A stretch of 64,000 bases of DNA from Lachnospiraceae bacterium. GTDB lineage: Bacteria; Bacillota; Clostridia; Lachnospirales; Lachnospiraceae. Both the position numbers and the translations under genes were made by a program. The notes below the pieces were generated by a model. It was not told the DNA's origin, ran no database searches, and worked only from the letters and a program-made list of their open reading frames with translations. Positions 46,122-55,304 of the stretch are shown one piece after another; the stretch's first letter is position 1, and every line of letters starts with the position of its first letter. The stretch is from assembly GCA_902363135.1 (NCBI GenBank), contig CABIZF010000009.1:1-64000 (forward strand), given 5' to 3'.

Positions 46122-47804
46122 ATGGAACTGGAAAGAGAGGAGACGACGGTCTCTAAGAATTTTATAGAGCAGATTATTGAGAAGGACCTCGCAGAGGGAC
46201 ATTGCAAGACGGTGTGTACCCGTTTTCCGCCGGAGCCGAATGGATATCTTCATATCGGTCATGCGAAGTCTATTCTTTTGAACTACGGACTGGCAAAGGA
46301 GTATAACGGAAAGTTCAATCTGCGTTTTGATGATACGAACCCGACAAAGGAAAAATCAGAGTTCGTAGAGTCCATTATCGCGGATGTAAAGTGGCTTGGT
46401 GCAGATTTTGAGGATCGGCTGTTCTTTGCGTCCAACTATTTCGACCAGATGTATGAGGCAGCGATCAAGCTGATCAAGAAGGGGAAGGCGTTTGTCTGTG
46501 ATCTTTCTGCGGATGAGATCCGGGAGTATCGCGGCACACTGACGGAGCCGGGTAAGGAGAGCCCGTACCGCAACCGTTCGATCGAGGAGAATCTGGAGCT
46601 GTTCGAGAATATGAAGAACGGCATGTATGAGGACGGGACGAAGGTGCTTCGCGCAAAGATTGATATGGCTTCTCCGAATATGAACATGCGTGATCCGGTC
46701 ATTTATCGTGTGGCACGGATTCACCATCACAATACTGGTGACAAGTGGTGTATTTACCCGATGTACGACTTTGCACATCCGATCGAGGATGCGATTGAGG
46801 GCGTGACGCACTCCATCTGTACGCTGGAGTTCGAGGATCATCGTCCGCTCTATGACTGGGTTGTTCGGGAGTTGGAGTATCCGATGCCGCCGAAGCAGAT
46901 CGAGTTTGCAAAAATGTACCTGACCAACGTGGTGACCGGTAAGCGTTACATTAAGCGTCTGGTCGAGGATGGTATCGTAGATGGCTGGGATGATCCGCGG
47001 CTCGTTTCGATCGCAGCGCTTCGCCGCCGTGGTTTCACGCCGGAGTCAATTCAGAAGTTTGTAGAGCTCTGCGGTGTCAGCAAGAGCAACAGCTCTGTCG
47101 ATTATGCGATGCTGGAGTATTGTATCCGTGAAGATCTGAAGCTGAAGCGCCCGCGTATGATGGCGGTGCTGGATCCGGTGAAGCTGATCATTGACAACTA
47201 TCCGGAGGATCAGATGGAAGAGCTCGATGTGGAGATGAATCTGGAGAATCCGGAGCTTGGAATGAAGAAGGTACCGTTTGGCCGAGAGCTGTATATCGAC
47301 CGCGAGGACTTTATGGAGAATCCGCCGAAGAAGTATTTCCGTCTCTTCCCGGGCAATGAGGTACGTCTGATGGGAGCATACTTTGTAAAATGTGTGGACT
47401 TCAAGAAGGATGCAGACGGAAATGTGACGGAGATCCACTGCACCTACGATCCGGAGACAAAGTGCGGAAGCGGCTTTACGGGACGGAAGGTGAAAGGAAC
47501 GATCCACTGGGTAGCGGCAAAGACTGCGGTTCCGGTCGAGGTACGTCTGTATGAGAATATTATCGACGAGGAGAAGGGCGTATACAATGCGGATGGCTCA
47601 CTGAACCTGAATCCGAATTCACTTACGGTTCTGAAGAACTGCTACGTGGAGCCTGCGCTGAAGGATGCGAAGCCATATGACAGCTTCCAGTTTGTACGTC
47701 AGGGCTTCTTCTGTGTAGATGCGAAGGATTCGAAGGAAGATGCACTTGTATTTAACCGCATCGTATCTCTGAAGAGCTCCTTCAAGCTGCCGAAGAATGA
47801 CTAA
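46122..47804 (+). CDS. glnS: Glutaminyl-tRNA synthetase
   Basis: GlnRS charges tRNA(Gln) directly. The 560-residue protein has the class I HIGH motif in [15 protein letters not shown] and the KMSKS-type loop as [23 protein letters not shown] and [17 protein letters not shown] are also diagnostic of GlnRS over GluRS. The ATG at 46122 has an aggagg site; the open frame upstream lacks homology. Many clostridia use the indirect amidotransferase route, so having GlnRS is of note. It ends 18 bases before a MocR regulator. Confidence 0.96.
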   Translation: MELEREETTVSKNFIEQIIEKDLAEGHCKTVCTRFPPEPNGYLHIGHAKSILLNYGLAKEYNGKFNLRFDDTNPTKEKSEFVESIIADVKWLGADFEDRLFFASNYFDQMYEAAIKLIKKGKAFVCDLSADEIREYRGTLTEPGKESPYRNRSIEENLELFENMKNGMYEDGTKVLRAKIDMASPNMNMRDPVIYRVARIHHHNTGDKWCIYPMYDFAHPIEDAIEGVTHSICTLEFEDHRPLYDWVVRELEYPMPPKQIEFAKMYLTNVVTGKRYIKRLVEDGIVDGWDDPRLVSIAALRRRGFTPESIQKFVELCGVSKSNSSVDYAMLEYCIREDLKLKRPRMMAVLDPVKLIIDNYPEDQMEELDVEMNLENPELGMKKVPFGRELYIDREDFMENPPKKYFRLFPGNEVRLMGAYFVKCVDFKKDADGNVTEIHCTYDPETKCGSGFTGRKVKGTIHWVAAKTAVPVEVRLYENIIDEEKGVYNADGSLNLNPNSLTVLKNCYVEPALKDAKPYDSFQFVRQGFFCVDAKDSKEDALVFNRIVSLKSSFKLPKND

Positions 47805-47822
47805 TGCCAAAGAGGATCCGGG

Positions 47823-49238
47823 ATGAATGAACTGACCATCAGTCTGGACGGGACATCATCTGTTCCACTGTATGAACAGATTTATAAATATATCAAGTCA
47901 GATATTCAAAATGGAGGGCTGCCTTTTCAGAGAAGGCTGCCCTCTACCAGAAAGCTGGCAAAATATCTGCAGGTCAGCCGGACGACGGTGGACCTGGCCT
48001 ATGAACAGCTCGTGTCGGAGGGGTATATTGAAGCCATTCCGTGCAGGGGCTATTTTGTGTGTAATCTGGAAGGACTGTATCGCTTAAAGACAAAGCAGCC
48101 GCAAAAGGAGACACCGGCCAGGCAGGAGCAGGAGCGGTATCTGTATGATTTCTCGCCCTACGGGGTTGATCTCCACAGCTTTCCGCAAAACGCATGGAGG
48201 AAGCTTTCAAAGGAAGTGCTTCTGGAAGAGGAACGCTCTTTGTTTCAGCTTGGCGACCCGCAGGGGGAGCTGCAGCTGCGGTGCAGCATTGCCGCTTATC
48301 TGCATCAGGCACGGGCTGTGGAGGCTGATCCGGAGCAGATCGTGGTCGGAGCGGGAAATGATTTTCTGCTGCTTTTGCTGTGCAGTTTGTTTGGGACGGG
48401 CCAGACGATCGCAATGGAGAGCCCGACGTACAAGAAGGCATACGACCTGTTCCGTAATCTTTCGAATCAGGTGCGGATCGTCGAGATGGATGAGTCGGGG
48501 ATGCGGGTAGATCTGCTGGAGCAGACGGATGCCAGGGTCGCGTATGTCATGCCATCGCATCAGTTTCCGCTTGGGAAGGTCATGCCGGTCGGTCGGCGGA
48601 TGCAGCTGCTCGCATGGGCGGCGGCAAAAGAAGACCGGTATATCATCGAGGATGACTATGACAGTGAATTCCGGTACAAGGGAAAACCGATTCCGGCGCT
48701 GCAGGGCTATGATCGTGCAGAGCGGGTCATTTACATCGGTACATTTTCGAAGTCGATCGCCCCGGCGATCCGCGTCAGCTATCTGGTGCTGCCAAAGTCA
48801 CTGCTGGCGCTGTACCGGGAGCGAGGGCGGGTCATTTCCAGTACGGTCTCGCGTGTGGATCAGCGTATTATCGCAGGCTTTCTGGATGGCGGCTATTATG
48901 AGCGGCATCTGAATAAAATGCGTGCCGTCTACAAGGCGCGCCATGACGTGCTTCTGGAGGAGCTGAAGGCGTTCCGCAGGATCTGCAGGGTGAGCGGGGA
49001 GCATGCGGGGGTACATCTTCTGCTGACGTTTACCGATGGGAGAGACGAGGCAGAGGCGATCCGTCAGGCAGCACAGCATGGTGTACGGGTCTATGGTCTG
49101 TCGCGCTATTATGTCGGTGATGCGACCGGGAAGGCATCCGCGACGGTGATTCTCGGATATGCGAATCTGACTGAGAAAGCGATCAGGGAAGCCGTGGAGC
49201 GGCTGCAGAGGGCATGGCTGGATAAGGCCGGAGAATAA
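47823..49238 (+). CDS. MocR/PdxR-type GntR regulator with aminotransferase domain
   Basis: A 471-residue regulator. Residues 1-80 are a GntR winged helix (YIKSDIQNGGLPFQRRLPST, YLQVSRTTVDLAYEQLVSEG). The rest is a fold-type I aminotransferase-like domain. The PLP-binding Lys is in YIGTFSKSIAP, and IIEDDYDSEFRY is conserved. Such proteins often sense PLP or amino acids and control vitamin B6, GABA or taurine genes. No such genes are beside it; YdcF and HAD genes follow, and 10 bases separate it from the former. Confidence 0.93.
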   Translation: MNELTISLDGTSSVPLYEQIYKYIKSDIQNGGLPFQRRLPSTRKLAKYLQVSRTTVDLAYEQLVSEGYIEAIPCRGYFVCNLEGLYRLKTKQPQKETPARQEQERYLYDFSPYGVDLHSFPQNAWRKLSKEVLLEEERSLFQLGDPQGELQLRCSIAAYLHQARAVEADPEQIVVGAGNDFLLLLLCSLFGTGQTIAMESPTYKKAYDLFRNLSNQVRIVEMDESGMRVDLLEQTDARVAYVMPSHQFPLGKVMPVGRRMQLLAWAAAKEDRYIIEDDYDSEFRYKGKPIPALQGYDRAERVIYIGTFSKSIAPAIRVSYLVLPKSLLALYRERGRVISSTVSRVDQRIIAGFLDGGYYERHLNKMRAVYKARHDVLLEELKAFRRICRVSGEHAGVHLLLTFTDGRDEAEAIRQAAQHGVRVYGLSRYYVGDATGKASATVILGYANLTEKAIREAVERLQRAWLDKAGE

Positions 49239-49247
49239 GAGAGATAT

Positions 49248-49862
49248 ATGATGAAAACAGCATTTTATGATGGAATTACCGAGTTTATTTTTGTGGAGAA
49301 TCAGCCGCAGAAGGCAGACGTGATCTTCCTTCCGGGTGGGGCATATCCGGAGGCGGCACTTTATGCGGCGAAGCTGTATCAGGAATGTTATGCGCCGCTG
49401 GTGCTGCCGTCCGGAAAATACAGTATCATGAAGGGGTGCTTTGAACTGTCGCCACAGGAAGCTGAAAAGACGCCGTATGCCGCAGAGGGCTGCCGGACAG
49501 AGTGGGAATATCTGTCGCGGATTCTACAGCACAGCGGTGTGCCGCGCAGGGCGATCCTGCGGGAGGACCGTGCGACGTACACGTATGAAAATGCGATTTA
49601 TTCCAGGGCAGCACTGGATGCGGCGGGGATCACAGTGAAAAAGGCGATTCTTTGCTGCCAGGCGTTTCATGCGAGACGGGCACTTATGTACTATCAGGAG
49701 CAGTTTCCGGAGACTGAGATTCTGGTGTGTCCCATCGTGACACGGGGGATTTCAGGAACGACCTGGATGAAGACGAAGGCAGGAATTGACATCGTGCTCG
49801 GAGAAGTGGAGCGATGCGGTGGACAATTTCATGAGATTTTGAGGAGGTATGCGGATGATTAA
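49248..49862 (+). CDS. YdcF/ElyC-like DUF218 protein
   Basis: A 204-residue protein with the DUF218 fold: VIFLPGGAYPEAALYAAKLY, then SRAALDAAGITVKKAILC with a downstream QAFHARRALMYY. There is no membrane anchor, unlike ElyC. Family members have been linked to envelope or cofactor functions, but no reaction is certain. Start is 49248 or the adjacent ATG at 49251. Its 3' end overlaps the HAD gene by 8 bases. Confidence 0.82.
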   Translation: MMKTAFYDGITEFIFVENQPQKADVIFLPGGAYPEAALYAAKLYQECYAPLVLPSGKYSIMKGCFELSPQEAEKTPYAAEGCRTEWEYLSRILQHSGVPRRAILREDRATYTYENAIYSRAALDAAGITVKKAILCCQAFHARRALMYYQEQFPETEILVCPIVTRGISGTTWMKTKAGIDIVLGEVERCGGQFHEILRRYADD

Positions 49863-50655
49863 GCTTGTTGTGACGGACATTGACGGCACATTGCTGCCGG
49901 AGGGAACCGATCATCTGAATCCGGAGCTGTTTGATGTGATCCGAGCGTTGAAGGAAAATGGAATTCAGTTTGCGGTTGGAAGCGGACGCCAGTATATGAG
50001 CATGCGCTATCTGTTTCAGCCGGTGCTTGACGATGTGATTTTTATCGCGGAGAATGGTTCGAACGTGATGTATCAGGGAAAAAATCTCTCGAGCAGTTTT
50101 ATGGATCCAAAGCAGGCAAAAGCAGTGGTACGGTACCTGCGGACCTTAGATGGCTGTACGACGGTGCTCTCCGTACCGGAGTGCATGTATGTGGAACAGA
50201 AAAATGAGCAGGTGATTGCACTGCTGGAAAATGGTTATCACAATGAGGTGCGTATCGTTCCGGATCTGTTGCCTTTGTGTGAGCATACGAATAAGCTGTG
50301 TGTCTACTGCAATGCCGGAAGTGGAGTCTACGAGAAGGCACTGACGGAACGATTTGGCAAAGACCTGAATACGATGGTATCCGGTGACAAATGGGTTGAT
50401 TTTATGAATCGCAGTGCAGACAAAGGAAATGCGCTTCGGGAGGTGCAGCAGATGCTCGGCGTGACACCGGAGGAGACAATGGCATTCGGGGATAATTGCA
50501 ATGACATCGGGATGTTGCAGCGTGCAGGCGAGAGCTATGCAGTCGCAAATGCACACCCGGAGGTGAAAAAGACAGTGAAATACATCGCTCCGGCCAATAC
50601 GGAGGATGGCGTACTGCAGACGGTGAAGGAGCGGCTGCTTGGTGGAATAAAATAA
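49855..50655 (+). CDS. Cof-type HAD hydrolase
   Basis: A 266-residue HAD-superfamily phosphatase with a type IIB cap. Motif I is VTDIDGTLL, motif III includes NRSADKGNALR and motif IV is FGDNCNDIGML. Relatives dephosphorylate sugar phosphates, FMN or PLP. The ATG at 49855 is favoured because gaggagg lies seven bases ahead; the ATG at 49849 touches that site. Probably co-transcribed with YdcF and the small gene that follows. Confidence 0.9.
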   Translation: MIKLVVTDIDGTLLPEGTDHLNPELFDVIRALKENGIQFAVGSGRQYMSMRYLFQPVLDDVIFIAENGSNVMYQGKNLSSSFMDPKQAKAVVRYLRTLDGCTTVLSVPECMYVEQKNEQVIALLENGYHNEVRIVPDLLPLCEHTNKLCVYCNAGSGVYEKALTERFGKDLNTMVSGDKWVDFMNRSADKGNALREVQQMLGVTPEETMAFGDNCNDIGMLQRAGESYAVANAHPEVKKTVKYIAPANTEDGVLQTVKERLLGGIK

Positions 50656-50672
50656 ATTCAAAGGAGAAAATT

Positions 50673-50933
50673 ATGGTTTATAAGAAAGAATACCTGGAAG
50701 CATTTTTAAAAAATCAGTCTCAGCTGTTTGATGAGCCGGTGGCAGAGACACTGGAGGAAGCGGATGCATTTCTGGATGACTGCATGGCGGTCGTCGCAGA
50801 CAGCTTTAAGGATGTCAAAGACTATTTTGAGGAAAACGGAATGGATACGGCAGGCCTCACGAAAGAGGAGCTGCTCGAAGAATCTGAGGTGTTTGCGCTT
50901 CCGGATGGAAAATACCTGATTGTCGAGGGATAG
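50673..50933 (+). CDS. Conserved acidic small protein, function unknown
   Basis: An 86-residue acidic, helical protein: MVYKKEYLEAFLKNQSQLFD, EADAFLDDCMAVVADSFKDV, ending LPDGKYLIVEG. I recall similar short proteins in Lachnospiraceae, sometimes labelled glyoxalase without support. Start has an aaaggagaa site. It sits between a HAD phosphatase and an AEC transporter, with five bases before the latter. Confidence 0.75.
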   Translation: MVYKKEYLEAFLKNQSQLFDEPVAETLEEADAFLDDCMAVVADSFKDVKDYFEENGMDTAGLTKEELLEESEVFALPDGKYLIVEG

Positions 50934-50938
50934 GTGTG

Positions 50939-51883
50939 ATGGAAAATTTGATTTTCAGCCTGAATGCCACGGTTCCGGTCTTTTTGATGATGGTGATCGG
51001 TATGGTGCTGCGCAGGGTCGGATGGGTCGATGAGGACTTTGCGTCAAAGGCGAATAAATTCGTATTCCGGCTTCCGCTGCCGTTCCTTTTGTTTTCGGAT
51101 CTGGCGACGGTGGATTTTACAGAGGTCTGGGATCTGAAATTTGTCCTGTTCTGCTTCCTGGCGACACTGGCGAGTATTGCGATCTCGGCGGGCGTGTCAC
51201 AGCTGTTTTCGGATCGGTCGATCCGAGGAGAATTCATACAGGTCTCGTATCGAAGCAGCGCTGCACTTCTTGGTATTGCGCTGATCCAGAATATTTATGG
51301 CAGCGCAGGAATGGCCCCGCTGATGATTCTTGCGAGCGTACCGCTCTACAATGTGATGGCGGTGACCGTCCTGTCCCTGTATCGGCCGGGTGATCCGGAG
51401 AGCAGCAGTGCGATGATGAAGCGTACCTTAAAGGGAATCGCGACAAATCCGATCATTCTTGGTATCGTATTTGGTATGGCATGGTCCGTGCTTCGGCTTC
51501 CGATGCCGCGCATTCTCGATAAAACGGTCAGCAGTATCGGAGCGATGGCGACGCCGCTCGGACTCATTGCGATGGGCGCGACCTTTGACCTTCATAAGGC
51601 ACTTGGCAAGGTGAAGCCGGCGGTGCTGGCTTCCTTTATCAAGCTGATCGGGTTCTGTGCAGTCTTTTTGCCGATCGCGGCGGCGCTTGGCTTCCGTCAG
51701 GAGAAACTGATCGCGATCCTGATCATGCTCGGCTCTGCGACGACTGTGAGCTGCTATGTCATGGCGAAAAATATGGGGCATGAGGGGACACTGACTTCCA
51801 GTGTCGTCATGATCACGACGCTTGGGAGTGGATTTACGATCACAGCGTGGCTGTATGTGCTGCGTTCGCTTGGGATGGTGTAA
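50939..51883 (+). CDS. AEC family transporter
   Basis: A 314-residue auxin-efflux-carrier family protein with about ten membrane helices, e.g. NATVPVFLMMVIGMVLRRVG and SSIGAMATPLGLIAMGATFD. Bacterial members export or import organic acids such as malate. The ATG at 50939 is taken, a GTG three bases upstream being possible. It ends at a hairpin that also contains the start of the next gene. Confidence 0.9.
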   Translation: MENLIFSLNATVPVFLMMVIGMVLRRVGWVDEDFASKANKFVFRLPLPFLLFSDLATVDFTEVWDLKFVLFCFLATLASIAISAGVSQLFSDRSIRGEFIQVSYRSSAALLGIALIQNIYGSAGMAPLMILASVPLYNVMAVTVLSLYRPGDPESSSAMMKRTLKGIATNPIILGIVFGMAWSVLRLPMPRILDKTVSSIGAMATPLGLIAMGATFDLHKALGKVKPAVLASFIKLIGFCAVFLPIAAALGFRQEKLIAILIMLGSATTVSCYVMAKNMGHEGTLTSSVVMITTLGSGFTITAWLYVLRSLGMV

Positions 51884-51888
51884 AGAAT

Positions 51889-51957
51889 AAAAATCCGACA
51901 TATGGGAATACTTCTGTCAGGAGAACGGACAGAAAGGAGCCCATATGTCGGATTTTT
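51889..51957 (+). promoter_or_regulatory. 18-bp perfect hairpin that includes the spoVAC start codon
   Basis: aaaaatccgacatatggg (51889-51906) is perfectly complementary to cccatatgtcggattttt (51940-51957). Inside the loop is a 7-bp hairpin, ttctgtc/gacagaa, and the ribosome site agaaaggag (51931-51939). The ATG of spoVAC (51945) and its codons 2-5 are in the right arm. The structure looks like a terminator for the AEC gene and simultaneously masks or frames the next start. Confidence 0.8.
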
Positions 51958-52412
51958 TTAAGCAACAAAAACAAAAGGAATACAATGAGTATGTCAAACA
52001 GGTGACACCCACGCACAGCCTTGCCGCAAATATGGCAAAGGCATTTCTGACCGGGGGTGTGATTTGCGTCGTGGGACAGGGGATTTTGAATGCCTGCAAA
52101 GGACTGGGGATGGATCAGGAGGCGGCCGGAAGCTGGACATCAATGCTGCTCGTGCTGCTCAGCGTCCTTCTGACCGGCTGGAACCTGTACCAGAAGCTGG
52201 CAAAATTCGGCGGGGCCGGAACACTTGTCCCGATCACCGGATTTGCGAATTCTGTCGCGGCCCCGGCGATCGAGTATAAGAAGGAAGGACAGGTGTTCGG
52301 AATCGGCTGCAAGATTTTTACGATTGCAGGACCGGTCATCCTGTACGGAATTTTCTCAAGCTGGGTGCTTGGAGTAATATACTGGGTATTACAGACCTGT
52401 ATTCCAAAATAA
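51945..52412 (+). CDS. spoVAC: Stage V sporulation protein AC
   Basis: SpoVAC is part of the inner-membrane channel that moves dipicolinic acid into the forespore and out at germination. The 155-residue protein has about four membrane helices, with FLTGGVICVVGQGILNAC, LLVLLSVLLTGWNLYQKL and GTLVPITGFANSVAAPAIEY. The usual partners spoVAD and spoVAE are not next to it; the following gene is a converging GH3. The start lies in the right arm of the hairpin described above, with agaaaggag as ribosome site. Confidence 0.92.
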   Translation: MSDFFKQQKQKEYNEYVKQVTPTHSLAANMAKAFLTGGVICVVGQGILNACKGLGMDQEAAGSWTSMLLVLLSVLLTGWNLYQKLAKFGGAGTLVPITGFANSVAAPAIEYKKEGQVFGIGCKIFTIAGPVILYGIFSSWVLGVIYWVLQTCIPK

Positions 52413-52449
52413 TATTGATGAGATTGGGGTCAAAAGGTGTTTTGAGCCA

Positions 52450-52513
52450 TATGATACACGGATTGCTTCGCATTTCATGCTCTCGCAATCCTAAAACACC
52501 TCAAATCCGCTGA
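52450..52513 (+). repeat. Dispersed repeat family B copy 2
   Basis: atgatacacggattgcttcg and onward to tcaaatccgctg. It is the reverse complement of 18676-18738. A trace of family C (ggggtcaaaaggt, 52426-52438) precedes it. Its right end supplies the last three codons and stop of the GH3 gene on the minus strand. Confidence 0.8.
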
Positions 52514-55269
52514 ATGTTCAGCTCATGCAGCTTCAGCCCGGAATGTGAGAAAAATACCTTCAGATAATGTGTTGTTCCGCGTACCTCCTTGTCACGGGAT
52601 AAGGTGACCGGAGCCGTGCTTCCTCCGTGATAGGAGTAGGTGTGGAGCACGGTGCCGTCGAGGTTCAGCGTGACGGCCATCTGAGCGTGCTCAGATGCTT
52701 CGGTGGAAGCAGACAGAGAGAAGCGATAGGTGCCTTCCTGCTCAAACGTCAGGGCAAGTACGAAGAATGTACCGGCATCGGTCGGGTATTCGGCAAGTGG
52801 AATGACGGTATCAGTGCCTATCTTGTGTGCAGTCATGCTTCCGAGATCCTCAGAAGAAAATTCAGCCGGGCGGTTTTTCTGCTCAACCGGAGTATCGCAT
52901 CCGGTGAGCACGGCAAATGCCGGGGATTCCATCAGGAACCGACAGATATTTTCCGCACTGCGGGTCAGCTCGGCACGCGTCAGTCTGCCGTCTGCGAGTG
53001 CGTCGGTCAGGTTATCCTCGTAAGCAGTGGTATCTGGTGTCACCATAAAGACATCATTCTGGGCGCGTACCATAGCTGCAATATTCTGCGGGCTCGGAGC
53101 TCCTCCCTCCTCGTTCATCTTTGCCCACCAGTCGGTCATGACCATGCCGGTGTATCCCCACTCATTGCGGAGAATCGAAGTGTTCAGGTCATAGTTTCCG
53201 GCGGTCCAGATGCCGTTGACCGGGTTGTAGCTCGTCATAATGGAGCGGACATAGCCGGAACGGACACAGAGCTCAAACGGCTTCAGGTAGATCTCACGCA
53301 GAGCACGCTCGGAGACAACGCTGTCTGCCGTGTGGCGGCTCATTTCCTGATTGTTGCAGCAGAAATGCTTTAAGGTGCCGCTGACCCCGGCATGATACAT
53401 GCCTTCGGCCTGTGCGATCGCCATCATTCCGGTGAGATACGGGTCTTCGGAGTGATATTCGAAGTTTCGTCCGTTCAGCGGATTGCGGTGAATATTGATG
53501 CCGGGTCCGAGCAGTGTGTCGATGTGGTTGCTGTGCAGCTCCATACCTTCAAAAGTGAAAAGCTCTTTTACAAGCGCAAGATTGAAGGTGCTCGCAAGCA
53601 ACGTACCATTCGGAAGGCTGAAAGCGGTCGCGCCGCAGTCCATGCGGATTCCGGAAGGACCGTCAGAGCAGCAGCCGGCCGGGATGCCGAAGTGCTGCAG
53701 ATGCTCTGTGATGCCGCCAAATGCAGCAGCGGTTCCAGGGGTGACCTTTGGACTGCACATGCCCTCGCCATGTACGATATGCTTCAGGTCCTCATCTGTA
53801 AGCTGTGCAAGAAAATAGGCGTAGTCCGCGTGTCCATCCTTTACATCGGAAAGCCGTATGCCGGTATCGCCGGTATAAGGCAGACAGGCCGGAAGGGATG
53901 CGGCGCGCTTGTCCATTGGATTGATCGTGCGTGTCGGGACAGGGACGTAAGAAACCCTGTACGGATGGTCGGTTCCGAAGTCGGCAGAAGCAGTATCCGG
54001 CATTGCGGCAACCGGCTTCATACGCGAAAACTCCTTTACCGGAGCCATGCATTCTGTCAATGCTTCGGTTACGAGCGTTTCGGCAATGAAAAAGCTTCCG
54101 ACCGGTGCCGCGCTTCGCACATCGCATCCGGCATACAGCGTATAAGTACCGGCTTCAAGCACGAAACAGGACTTGTGACCGGTGACTCCGCTGTCATCAT
54201 AGGAGGCAAGTGCGGACTTTGGTACGGTAAGCTCAAGCGTTTCTGTGCATTCGGGCTGCAGTGTCCCGGTCTTTGCAAAGGCACAGAGCACGCGGGATGG
54301 TTTTCCGAGCAGTCCCTGCGGCGCTTCGGCGTAGACCTGAACGACTTCTTTTCCGGCAGTGGTACCGGTATTTGTGATGATGGCGGTGACTGTCAGATGA
54401 TCCGGAGCTTCTGACATCGCATGCTGTGCAGAAAAGGTCGTGTAGGACAGTCCAAACCCGAACGGATAGCGCACCCGGTCTTTTGCAAAAGTCTCAAAAT
54501 AGCGGTAGCCGACGTAGATATCCTCGGCATAGAAGTTCTCCTTAGTCGAACCGAAATTCCGGCTGGATGGATAATCGGAGTAATCAAAGGCGATTGTATC
54601 AGTCAGTCTTCCGGACGGAGAGAGGCCGCAAAGGATGTCGGCGGCGCCGCAACCGCCCTCCATGCCGCCCTGCCATACATAGAGGACGGAAGACGGCTGG
54701 TAGTCGTCAACCCAGCTCATATCCATGATATTTCCGACATTCAGTACGACGACAGTGCGGGAGAAAGCGGCACATACTATTTTCAGCATTTTCCGTTCTG
54801 CCTGTGTCAGATAGTAGCTGCCCGCCTGCAATGTGTTGTCACGGTCTTCGCCGGCGGTGCGTCCGAGAACGATCAGCGCCAGATCCGAATGTGCTGCGGC
54901 ATCTGCCACAAATGCATCCGAAAGCGGCATCTCTTCCTGACACCATGGTTCGGTTCCCCAGCCGTTTCCGCGGTCGAACGGGTGCTCCTTTGTCCAGCGC
55001 CTGTATTCGGTCAGCACCGGCTCATAGATCTGAATTTCCTTATGCTCCCGCAGCCCGTCCAGAATCGAATGGACGTAAGGGACATTTACCATGCCTCCGG
55101 AGCCTGTGCCGCTCTTGTAGTAGTCCAGCTGAATGCGGCCAAAGACCGATACCGTCTCGCCGGGGCGGATCGGTAATGCCTGTTTTTCGTTGCGAAGCAG
55201 GACACAGCCCTCAGCGGCGGCATTTCGCGCGGAGCGGCTGTATTCCTTCCAGTCCAGTATGTTGTTCAT
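52501..55269 (-). CDS. GH3 beta-glucosidase with permuted domain order
   Basis: A 922-residue cytosolic glycosidase. The usual GH3 C-terminal alpha/beta sandwich comes first (EGCVLLRNEKQALPI, VSVFGRI). A fibronectin-III-like domain follows (about 300-360), then the GH3 TIM barrel (about 460-740). GPGINIHRNPLNGRNFEY and the nucleophile Asp in MVMTDWWA near residue 715 are visible. A beta-sandwich tail ends the protein. This order is known from Ruminococcus and Butyrivibrio beta-glucosidases. No signal peptide. Start 55269 has aggagg. The last residues, QRI, and the stop lie in a family B repeat. Confidence 0.92.
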   Translation of the reverse strand: MNNILDWKEYSRSARNAAAEGCVLLRNEKQALPIRPGETVSVFGRIQLDYYKSGTGSGGMVNVPYVHSILDGLREHKEIQIYEPVLTEYRRWTKEHPFDRGNGWGTEPWCQEEMPLSDAFVADAAAHSDLALIVLGRTAGEDRDNTLQAGSYYLTQAERKMLKIVCAAFSRTVVVLNVGNIMDMSWVDDYQPSSVLYVWQGGMEGGCGAADILCGLSPSGRLTDTIAFDYSDYPSSRNFGSTKENFYAEDIYVGYRYFETFAKDRVRYPFGFGLSYTTFSAQHAMSEAPDHLTVTAIITNTGTTAGKEVVQVYAEAPQGLLGKPSRVLCAFAKTGTLQPECTETLELTVPKSALASYDDSGVTGHKSCFVLEAGTYTLYAGCDVRSAAPVGSFFIAETLVTEALTECMAPVKEFSRMKPVAAMPDTASADFGTDHPYRVSYVPVPTRTINPMDKRAASLPACLPYTGDTGIRLSDVKDGHADYAYFLAQLTDEDLKHIVHGEGMCSPKVTPGTAAAFGGITEHLQHFGIPAGCCSDGPSGIRMDCGATAFSLPNGTLLASTFNLALVKELFTFEGMELHSNHIDTLLGPGINIHRNPLNGRNFEYHSEDPYLTGMMAIAQAEGMYHAGVSGTLKHFCCNNQEMSRHTADSVVSERALREIYLKPFELCVRSGYVRSIMTSYNPVNGIWTAGNYDLNTSILRNEWGYTGMVMTDWWAKMNEEGGAPSPQNIAAMVRAQNDVFMVTPDTTAYEDNLTDALADGRLTRAELTRSAENICRFLMESPAFAVLTGCDTPVEQKNRPAEFSSEDLGSMTAHKIGTDTVIPLAEYPTDAGTFFVLALTFEQEGTYRFSLSASTEASEHAQMAVTLNLDGTVLHTYSYHGGSTAPVTLSRDKEVRGTTHYLKVFFSHSGLKLHELNIQRI

Positions 55270-55304
55270 AAAATCCTCCTCATACATTTTGTTGAATTAT
55301 ACTT

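Noticed and set aside
53392..54414. 340-codon plus-strand ORF
   Set aside because: Antisense shadow of the GH3 gene, produced by its codon bias.
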